Shown: positions 57,732-64,000 of the stretch, piece after piece
Numbering within the stretch: position 1 is the first letter of the stretch
Layout of the letters: each line of letters starts with the position of its first letter
Source: Schlesneria paludicola DSM 18645
Lineage (GTDB): Bacteria; Planctomycetota; Planctomycetia; Planctomycetales; Planctomycetaceae
DNA: 64,000 nucleotides
Direction of reading: 5' to 3'
Assembly (NCBI GenBank): GCA_945876035.1
Contig: CAMCMU010000019.1
Coordinates: 1 to 64,000, forward strand
Notes under the pieces: model-generated
Seen by the model: the letters and a program-made list of their open reading frames with translations, nothing else
Told to the model about the DNA's origin: nothing
The model's database searches: none
Position numbers and translations under genes: made by a program

Positions 57732-59054
57732 ATGAGTCTACCAGACCTCGCATCGTCGATTGATTATTTGGCGCGCGCATCGAGCCCTTCACAGTGTCAT
57801 GCGTTTCGAGACGGTCCACGGATTGTTGCCATTGAAACCGTGATTCCTCACGATCTGGCCGCCGGTTTGCTCCTGCTGCGAATTCATACCGACGCGGGAA
57901 CGATTGATGGAGAGCCTGTCATTGGTCACGGCGAGACCTATTATGTTCCACATGCGGTCGCGGCAACGATTCATGACTGGATGTGCCGGCGATTGCTCGG
58001 TTCCACGGTGACCGCGATCGAGAGTCATTGGCGTTTTTTTTATGAGCGAGGAATCGCATTCGGCGTCAAGGGATGTGAGTTGCGCGCGATCTCGGCGATT
58101 GATTTGGCCCTGTGGGATATCTTGGGGCAACTGACACGGCAGCCGATTTGGAGACTACTCGGCGGTCCGATTCGAGATGCGATTCCGGTCTACAACAGCA
58201 GCGGCGGTCCGAGTTACGGTCGTCGCGACAAGGATGCTGCCGACGCACAAGGTTGGCCGGGACACGGAGATGTCGGTCGGCCAGGACCTCTGGAAGACAA
58301 CTATAACAGCATTTATCACTCGGGTGATCTGGCTGAAGAGTTGCTTTCCGAGGGATATTCGGCCATGAAATTGTGGCCCTTGGACAGGGCCTATCAACGC
58401 TCTGGCGGGCATCGAATTTCGTGGGCGGATGTGGAAGAAGGATTGCGCCCTTTTCATGAGATCCGAGAGAGAGTCGGAATGGACATGGAAATCATGCTCG
58501 ACGGTCACGGCTTTTTTTCTCTTCCGGCCGCGCTTCGCATTGCTGAAGCGATGCGAGAATTGCAGCCGCTGTGGGTGGAAGATGTGATCCGCCCCGATTG
58601 CGTGGAGACGATCGCGGACTTTCGAGAACGCGCGGGAGTCCCCATCGCCGTGAGTGAAATGCTGGTCAGTCGTGAAGAATACCGCCAGGTCTTGCAACGT
58701 CACGCCGCCGACTATGTCATGATTGATCCGACGTGGGTTGGAGGTATCAGCGAAACTCGACGGGTAGCCGAGTTGGCTCAATTATTCAACGTTCCGGCTT
58801 TAATGCATGATTGTACCGGTCCGCTGACTCTCTTCGCCGGTCTCCATATCGCGGCGTCGTGTGCGAATGTCACCTATCAGGAGACGGTTCGTGCTCACCT
58901 GAAGACGCTCTATCCGTTGCTTGTGGATGACACCGTCTGCGTTCACGAGGGGCATTTGCCATTGCCCAAACGAAGCGGATTGGGAATTCGTCTGCTGCCA
59001 GAATTGTTTTCGCCAGATCGGCCGGGTTATCGGGTGACTCGACTCCAGAAGTAA
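57732..59054 (+). CDS. Enolase-superfamily dehydratase (mandelate racemase subgroup)
   Basis: 440 residues from ATG 57732. The N-terminal capping domain ends at VKGCELRAISAIDLALWDIL, followed by the barrel start LLGGPIRDAIPVYNSSGGPS. Metal ligands fit MLDGHGFFSLPAALRIAEAM, LWVEDVIRPDCVETI and IAVSEMLVSREEYRQVL, with the barrel-end His in MHDCTGPLTLFAG. These enzymes abstract a proton next to a carboxylate; in this subgroup most are sugar-acid dehydratases (galactonate, rhamnonate, mannonate types). Substrate not decided. An insertion rich in Gly/Asp (about 160-195) is typical of the mannonate/galactonate branch. Confidence 0.85.
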   Translation: MSLPDLASSIDYLARASSPSQCHAFRDGPRIVAIETVIPHDLAAGLLLLRIHTDAGTIDGEPVIGHGETYYVPHAVAATIHDWMCRRLLGSTVTAIESHWRFFYERGIAFGVKGCELRAISAIDLALWDILGQLTRQPIWRLLGGPIRDAIPVYNSSGGPSYGRRDKDAADAQGWPGHGDVGRPGPLEDNYNSIYHSGDLAEELLSEGYSAMKLWPLDRAYQRSGGHRISWADVEEGLRPFHEIRERVGMDMEIMLDGHGFFSLPAALRIAEAMRELQPLWVEDVIRPDCVETIADFRERAGVPIAVSEMLVSREEYRQVLQRHAADYVMIDPTWVGGISETRRVAELAQLFNVPALMHDCTGPLTLFAGLHIAASCANVTYQETVRAHLKTLYPLLVDDTVCVHEGHLPLPKRSGLGIRLLPELFSPDRPGYRVTRLQK

Positions 59055-59343
59055 ACCACGTAAATCCACGTCCGTCGGTGACGAGCACCGGCGATGATTG
59101 AGGAACGGCGATCAACTCGGGAATCAAAATCAGCCGCAGAGATGCGGAACGGTTGCTCCACACGGAGTCGTCATCGGAGGTGTGAGCCGTTCAAGTTTCG
59201 AGCGGAGTTCTGTGGATCTTTCAAAAGCCCGCTGCTTGGTATTTGAGGTCGAGGGGAAACAATGGCCGATTCATCGGGCCCCATTCGCGGTTGGATCCCT
59301 GCTGATAGGCCACGCCGGTCCCCGATGTCTTGGCGTTGTTGGC
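59055..59343. other. Convergent intergenic stretch
   Basis: About 290 bases between the dehydratase and the ligase. A weak hairpin, CGTCGGTG-ACGAG-CACCGGCG, lies near 59069-59090. Nothing coding seen. Confidence 0.4.
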
Positions 59344-60747
59344 TTATTCGCGAAGCAGACGATTGGCCTTCATTTCGAAACGAGCCAAAGAACCTGCGGG
59401 GAGAATGGCAACGTGGGCATGAAATTGCAGACGTTGTTTGATCGCATTGGAAAGGCTTTCGGCAAGCAAGGCACACGATGGACCGTCGAGGGATGAGTCT
59501 GGTTCAATATCCAGTCGGACATGATTCATCTCCCGTCGTCGGGAGACCACGATCCGGAATTCGGCAATGTGTCGAAACTCCCGCACAATGACTTCGATGC
59601 TCGATGGAAAAACATTATTCCCTCGGATAATCAGCATGTCGTCAATCCGTCCGAGAATACCCGCCTCAAGTCGCAAGAAGGTTCTCCCTGAAGGGTGAGG
59701 CTGGGGGCTGGCGACCACCAAATCGCCGGTACGATATCGCATGACGGGCGAGCCGAGCCTGCCGAGGTTCGTGATAACCAGTTCACCGGGCGAGCCGACG
59801 GGGACAGGTGTGCCGCTGTTCGGATCGATAATCTCAGCGATACATTCGGTTTCAAGTACCGTCAAAAACCCGGGATCGTCCGCGCATTCATTGGCCAAAG
59901 GACCGATTTCCGTCATTCCCCAATGGTCGAAAACTCGGGCGCCCCAGGCTGTCTCAATCCGTGAACGAATGGCGGGAATCGAACCGCCGGGCTCGCCTGC
60001 CACAAGCACAGCACGGACCGAAGAGGATCTCAGATCGATTCCCTGAGATGCGGCCACGTCGGCCAAACGCAAGGCATAGGTGGGAGTGCAGCCCAGAAGA
60101 GTGACTTGATTTTCAAGGATCAACTGCAGCCGAGCCTCACTGCTCATGCCTCCGGCGGCAAGACACATGTGTCCCTGCTGCAGTGCCCCTTCAAATCCAG
60201 CCCAGAAACCGAGGAACGGTCCGAATGAAAAAGGAAAGCAGATGCGGTCGCTTGGCTCGAGCTTGATCCATCGAAAAAACGTCTTCCAACACTGCAGCAT
60301 CCAACTCCAACTCGAAGGAGTATCGAGCCAGCGTAACGGTTCGCCGGTTGATGTCCCCGATGTCTGATGCAGTCGAGAATACTCCGTGGATGCATATGTC
60401 AGGTTGCGTCCATAGGGTGGGTAATCTCGTTGCTCATCAACCAACTCGTTCTTGCTGGTCATCGGCAGTTGCAGTAAATCATCCACCGTGCGAATCGACC
60501 GCCAATCGACTCCAGCGGCATGGAACTTATCCGCCCAAAAGGGATTTGCAGGGACAACGATTTCGATCATGTTTTGCAGGCGTTGGGACTGCAACTGAGT
60601 CAGACGATGGCGATCGTTGAGAGCAATGTCTTGGCAGTGGTCCGGATTCATGAACAGCGCATTCTGTGGAGTTGGTAGTGGAATCCCTGCTTCTGATTGT
60701 TTTGAGGCATGTTCCTGTCGTGTTTTCCTGTCACCCAAGATCATCAT
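59344..60747 (-). CDS. Phenylacetate-CoA ligase-like AMP-dependent synthetase
   Basis: 467 residues of the ANL (adenylate-forming) superfamily, PaaK-like branch. Motifs in order: HQTSGTSTGEPLRWLDT (the ATP-binding P-loop, usually TSGTTG), FGPFLGFWAGFEGALQQ, VLVAGEPGGSIPAIRSRIET, VFDHWGMTEIGP, RYRTGDLVV and LGRIDDMLIIRGNNVFPSSI, then the small C-terminal domain. It should activate an aromatic or other acid with ATP to an acyl-AMP and then CoA thioester; substrate unknown. Its start overlaps the end of the methyltransferase gene by 4 bases, so it is the last gene of a coupled operon. Confidence 0.85.
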   Translation of the reverse strand: MMILGDRKTRQEHASKQSEAGIPLPTPQNALFMNPDHCQDIALNDRHRLTQLQSQRLQNMIEIVVPANPFWADKFHAAGVDWRSIRTVDDLLQLPMTSKNELVDEQRDYPPYGRNLTYASTEYSRLHQTSGTSTGEPLRWLDTPSSWSWMLQCWKTFFRWIKLEPSDRICFPFSFGPFLGFWAGFEGALQQGHMCLAAGGMSSEARLQLILENQVTLLGCTPTYALRLADVAASQGIDLRSSSVRAVLVAGEPGGSIPAIRSRIETAWGARVFDHWGMTEIGPLANECADDPGFLTVLETECIAEIIDPNSGTPVPVGSPGELVITNLGRLGSPVMRYRTGDLVVASPQPHPSGRTFLRLEAGILGRIDDMLIIRGNNVFPSSIEVIVREFRHIAEFRIVVSRRREMNHVRLDIEPDSSLDGPSCALLAESLSNAIKQRLQFHAHVAILPAGSLARFEMKANRLLRE

Positions 60748-61373
60748 CCGTGGTTCAGACTCTGGGGCGATGACTCATCGAACGGGGCCCGCCGAAATGT
60801 TCCGCTCGGAACCCGCTTTCTAACGACTCGAAGTCTCGGTGATGATGTGGAGATGCCCGCCGATGAGTATCTGGAGACTTCGAACGTTTCCGGGTCAAGA
60901 CGATTCAAGAGGCCTTCAATTGCCTCAGCTTCCACCGCTCCTCCAGATTGACCGAGATAGGCAATGAGTGTCAACACTCCACCTGGCCGGAGTAATTCGA
61001 GGCAGGCCTCAACAGCCGTCAGCGTTGTGGTGGCGAGAGTCGTCAACGATGGATCTCCGCCTGGCAAATATCCGAGGTTGAACATGACGACTGAAATATG
61101 GCCGTGATACTCATTCGGAATCAGGGACTTCAAATCGGCGTGGTTATTGTGTAGCAGACGGACATGCCCTCGCCGTGTCGGACCTAAGTTGAATGACGTT
61201 TGCTCGATCGCCGCCTGCTGGACATCAATGGCCCAGACAAGCCCGGTCTGGCCCACCAGGTCCGCAAGGTATCGGGTGTCATGTCCATTGCCCGCGGTGG
61301 CATCAATGGTCACGTCGCCTCGATGAACGATCTCTCGGACGATTGAATGAGCTAGTTCAGTCAAGGGTGGCAT
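60744..61373 (-). CDS. SAM-dependent methyltransferase, YtqB/rRNA-methylase-like
   Basis: 209 residues. Class I methyltransferase: SAM-binding motif I VTIDATAGNGHDTRYLADLV, motif II WAIDVQQAAIEQTSFNL, and the sub-family signature VVMFNLGYLPGGDPSL with TTTLTAVEACLELLRPGGVL. This matches the small YtqB group (Pfam rRNA methylase), at least some of which methylate tRNA or rRNA bases. The last 30 residues are a basic extension. The gene overlaps its upstream neighbour by 13 bases and its downstream neighbour by 4. Confidence 0.85.
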   Translation of the reverse strand: MPPLTELAHSIVREIVHRGDVTIDATAGNGHDTRYLADLVGQTGLVWAIDVQQAAIEQTSFNLGPTRRGHVRLLHNNHADLKSLIPNEYHGHISVVMFNLGYLPGGDPSLTTLATTTLTAVEACLELLRPGGVLTLIAYLGQSGGAVEAEAIEGLLNRLDPETFEVSRYSSAGISTSSPRLRVVRKRVPSGTFRRAPFDESSPQSLNHG

Positions 61374-62455
61374 CCGCGCAATTCCGCTCTGTGATTGAGA
61401 TCCACTTCGTGGTCGATGGTGATCCTACCGTAATCCCCTTGATGGGCCAAAAGGACTCGGGTCAAAAGATTCGCGAAATAGGGTGCTTGTAGAGTCCCTT
61501 TGGAGCCTAGTCCATTGAAGTACCCCAGACGTTCGTTATCTGGATGCAGGCCGATGACCGGATATTGATTGCGATGGATCGGTCGAATGGCCGCGTGCTG
61601 GTCGATGATTTCGAATGGAAGCCTCAGAAACAACGTCAGTCGCCGGACCAGTTCCTCACGCGTTTTTTCCGTTGGAACATTGTCGAGTTGATTCCACTCG
61701 TAGTTCGAGCCGACTCGATAGAGATCACGCTCCACATGCGCCAGCCAGATTCCACTGTGGATCACACGTTTTTCTAGCAACTCAGGAATCCGGACCGTTA
61801 AGATTTCGCCTTTCGCCGGCCGGAAGCGGACGGCGCGAAACCAGGGATTGCGTATGGCATCGATCCCCTGGCAGAAGATGACATGGCGTGCGTGTACCCC
61901 GATGCGAGGGACATCGATCCCGAATTCGTTGATTTTCAGATCGCGCTCAGGATCTAAATCCGCAGCAAGATAGCCGCGATCTCGTGCAAAGTAATTTCGC
62001 GAGGCTGCCAAATACTGAATCACGTTCAGCTGCCCACTAGTCGTCATTTCGAACTCGCCATGATCGCTTTTGAACGAGCTGCGGTCGAGTGGTGGTTGGG
62101 GTTCGCGGATCAGTCTCCGGAAGTCAGCCGCCATGACTCGTTCAGAAAACACCTCCGCTTCTGAGGAATTTGAAAACAACCGAGCCATCGGGATCTGATG
62201 GAAAAACAGGGAGCCGGATTCGATTTCAACGCGCCGGTAAAACGATTCCGCTGCGGGCCACAAATCGTCAAATCGCCAAGACTTGATCAGTCGTTGTCCC
62301 GTGATGGGAGTGATCAGCCCGGCAGCAATCTTGGACGACGTGATCCGTTCCTCGCGATCCACGACAAGAACGCGAACGCCGGTCCATCGCAGAAACCATG
62401 CGAGCGCGGTCCCGGCTAAACCCTGCCCGATCACAAGACAGTCGAATTCGACCAA
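61361..62455 (-). CDS. FAD-dependent oxidoreductase (DAO family)
   Basis: 364 residues. FAD-binding Rossmann motif FDCLVIGQGLAGTALAWFLR, then VVDREERITSSKIAAGLITP, a central substrate domain, and the C-terminal FAD motif IRPIHRNQYPVIGLHPDNER plus LGYFNGLGSKGTLQAPYFAN. Similar to glycine oxidase/MnmC-C-like DAO proteins, which oxidise secondary amines. First gene of the three-gene overlapped operon; a link to MnmC-type tRNA modification is possible because its partner is a nucleic-acid-type methyltransferase, but is inference. Confidence 0.85.
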   Translation of the reverse strand: MVEFDCLVIGQGLAGTALAWFLRWTGVRVLVVDREERITSSKIAAGLITPITGQRLIKSWRFDDLWPAAESFYRRVEIESGSLFFHQIPMARLFSNSSEAEVFSERVMAADFRRLIREPQPPLDRSSFKSDHGEFEMTTSGQLNVIQYLAASRNYFARDRGYLAADLDPERDLKINEFGIDVPRIGVHARHVIFCQGIDAIRNPWFRAVRFRPAKGEILTVRIPELLEKRVIHSGIWLAHVERDLYRVGSNYEWNQLDNVPTEKTREELVRRLTLFLRLPFEIIDQHAAIRPIHRNQYPVIGLHPDNERLGYFNGLGSKGTLQAPYFANLLTRVLLAHQGDYGRITIDHEVDLNHRAELRGCHP

Positions 62456-62967
62456 ACTGTCGCTCCTTCAGATCGTGGATGAGACGCAGAATTCACCGCC
62501 TGACTCCAGTTATTTTCAAACGGTCAACGGACAAAAATCACGTTTCACGTGAAACGGCGGAGTTTCGGAGACGGCGGATACTTGAGGGGTATGCGGGGGA
62601 TTGAGTTTTGGAGATTCGAGACAAATTTTCAAGAGATTCGTTCTGGAGCTTTTCCAGACCAAACAAATATCCGCAGGGGAACTGAACGGAGCGGTTGAAG
62701 GGTGCGGAGGTCCTTTCACATGTCGATCGAGTGGGCCTCGTCAATGGGCTTGACCGATTGCCGCTCGGTGAAGCGCAAACGTTTTTTTGGGGCCTGCAGG
62801 AAATATCATTTCGATGCGATTCTGGAAATCCGCAAGAAAATTGTACGAAAGTTGCGAACTCATGCCACTAACTATCGTAGTCGGTGCATGAGCGGATTGC
62901 ATTCCCGCCTTCGCCCGCATCCAAAAAACGACCTTCAGTGGCCGACACGAGGTCTTGGAGAACTCCC
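62456..62967. other. Divergent intergenic stretch containing the parS-like site
   Basis: About 510 bases between the leftward oxidoreductase operon and the rightward gene at 62968. Apart from the palindrome at 62541-62556, short open frames only; no supported gene. Confidence 0.6.
62541..62556. other. parS-like centromere site (ParB-binding palindrome)
   Basis: CGTTTCACGTGAAACG is a perfect 16-bp palindrome. Its inner 14 bases GTTTCACGTGAAAC equal the core of the general bacterial parS consensus (TGTTTCACGTGAAACA); only the outermost pair differs (C..G for T..A). A given 14-mer is expected about 0.0002 times in 64 kb. It lies in an intergenic region, 85 bases upstream of the oxidoreductase operon. 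By known biology ParB loads at parS near the replication origin to segregate chromosomes. Confidence 0.75.
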
Positions 62968-64000
62968 ATGATGAGACTGACGTTACGAACCTTGCTCGCT
63001 TATCTCGATGACGTGCTTGAGCCGTCGCAGGCAAAATTGATGGGCCAGAAGATTCAGGACAGCCCGGTGGCGGGAGTGCTTGTCAGTCGCATCCGCGAAG
63101 TGATGCGCCGTCGTCGGTTGTCCGCTCCTCATGTCAGCGGTGCCCAAATCGGGATTGACCCCAATATTGTTGCTCAGTATTTGGACAATTCGCTTCCACC
63201 GGATCAGGTAGCAAATGTCGAACGGGTGATTCTGGCATCAGATGAATTGCTGGCGGAGGCTGGAGCGTGCCATCAAATTTTGTCCTTGGTGATTGGAGAA
63301 CCATTAGAGATTTCCTGTAATAGCCGAGAGCGTCTCCACGCGCTCGGGCCGGTGGAGTCCGCCAATCGGCTTCGACTGGAAGGCGACTCAATCAATCAAA
63401 AGTTGGAGTCGACCGAAGTCGGTGTCATGGCAGCTGCAGATTTGGCAATCCGAGTCCAGAATCGAACGCGTGATCCACGGCCGCTGATCATGCCGGTCGA
63501 GGCAGATTTGTCCGACGAGTTGCCAGCGTATCTTCGCCCCAAGCCGTGGGCTCAGCGAGTCATGCCAGTCGCCGTTGTCGCGATCATTCTTCCCATTATC
63601 GTTGGTTTGTTTATCTCGGATCCCACTTTTAGAACCGGACTGTATCAAGCAAATTTCGAACTCGGGAAATCACGTAAGACGGTGGCACCGGAGGCAAGAA
63701 CTCCGCAGAGTGATCTGGATCCCGCGAGCCCTGATCTGATTGCAGACTCGGAATCAGAATCGAACGCGAATTCTTCCCTGCGAACGGTTGTTGGCAACTC
63801 TCCCGCCCAAGATCTGGCCGGTCTTGAAAAGACCACTTTGCCCCACGCGCCCCCCCCAAAAAACGAGACTGTATCAAATTCGGAATCGCCGCCCAGTCAA
63901 AGCAATCCGAGTGCTCGTCCTCAGGTCGTGGAGAGCCTGTCGCAAGAGCCCGTACCCGCTCTCCCCGACGCACCTCCACCGTTCCCAGAGTCCCCTGCTG
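62968..64000 (+). CDS. Membrane-anchored regulatory-type protein, partial
   Basis: The frame starts at ATG 62968 (or 62971) and is open to the window end, 344 codons visible. Residues 1-100 are helical and soluble (RLTLRTLLAYLDDVLEPSQA, then DPNIVAQYLDNSLPPDQVAN), a pattern like anti-sigma-factor or zinc-finger-type N-termini in planctomycetes but without cysteine ligands. One membrane helix lies at about residues 200-216 (VMPVAVVAIILPIIVGLFIS). The rest is Ser/Pro/Glu-rich and extended, probably periplasmic. Function unknown; a cytoplasmic sensor/anti-sigma arrangement is inference. Confidence 0.7.
   Translation, partial: MMRLTLRTLLAYLDDVLEPSQAKLMGQKIQDSPVAGVLVSRIREVMRRRRLSAPHVSGAQIGIDPNIVAQYLDNSLPPDQVANVERVILASDELLAEAGACHQILSLVIGEPLEISCNSRERLHALGPVESANRLRLEGDSINQKLESTEVGVMAAADLAIRVQNRTRDPRPLIMPVEADLSDELPAYLRPKPWAQRVMPVAVVAIILPIIVGLFISDPTFRTGLYQANFELGKSRKTVAPEARTPQSDLDPASPDLIADSESESNANSSLRTVVGNSPAQDLAGLEKTTLPHAPPPKNETVSNSESPPSQSNPSARPQVVESLSQEPVPALPDAPPPFPESPA

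Overview
The window looks like chromosomal DNA from a planctomycete (Planctomycetaceae-like). The best evidence is a DUF1501 protein next to a DUF1549/DUF1553 protein with a CxxCH-type motif, many secreted proteins of no clear family, a DsbD with a long periplasmic part, a phosphodiester glycosidase, and long gaps between genes. No phage or complete insertion sequence was seen. Lineage is inferred from gene content only.

Layout. 1-392: edge of a MazF/PemK-type toxin with its antitoxin. 970-3345: large secreted protein. 3874-7359: pyruvate carboxylase. 7704-9344: oversized oligopeptide-type ABC permease without partners. 9829-12396: secreted helical-repeat protein. 12470-15550: array of four minus-strand genes for small secreted proteins. 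15984-20386: type IIA topoisomerase A and B subunits. 20562-23523: feoA-feoA-feoB ferrous iron uptake. 23874-24338: extremely cysteine-rich exported protein. 24578-29087: membrane protein, a decayed GAF-SpoIIE phosphatase gene, a small membrane protein and a dicarboxylate/amino-acid symporter. 29375-29458: tRNA-Leu(UAG). 29526-31428: class V aminotransferase and a charged small protein. 31670-34187: two overlapping tandem GTPase genes, both wrecked. 34710-36833: small exported protein, DUF1573 protein and alpha/beta hydrolase. 36929-40062: L-2-hydroxyglutarate oxidase (minus) and a ketoglutarate-semialdehyde-type dehydrogenase (plus).

40063-49672 is an accessory stretch: gene fragments copied from neighbours, a GH8 glycosidase, a lysozyme/chitosanase-like protein, a SUMF1-domain/glycosidase-like fusion, unknown proteins and a phosphodiester glycosidase. 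49983-53006 holds the DUF1501/DUF1549-DUF1553 pair, 53412-56003 dsbD, 56098-57054 a beta-propeller glycosidase-like protein and 57732-59054 an enolase-superfamily dehydratase. 59344-62455 is a tightly overlapped minus-strand operon (FAD oxidoreductase, methyltransferase, AMP-dependent ligase). A perfect 16-bp palindrome with the bacterial parS core lies at 62541-62556. The window ends inside a membrane-anchored protein starting at 62968.

How they may work together: the dehydrogenase (to 2-oxoglutarate), the hydroxyglutarate oxidase (also to 2-oxoglutarate), the sugar-acid-type dehydratase and several secreted glycosidases fit a lifestyle of polysaccharide and sugar-acid breakdown. The most striking structural signals are the parS-like site, three genes caught in decay whose former domains can still be read across frames, and a chimeric patch built from pieces of two neighbouring genes.
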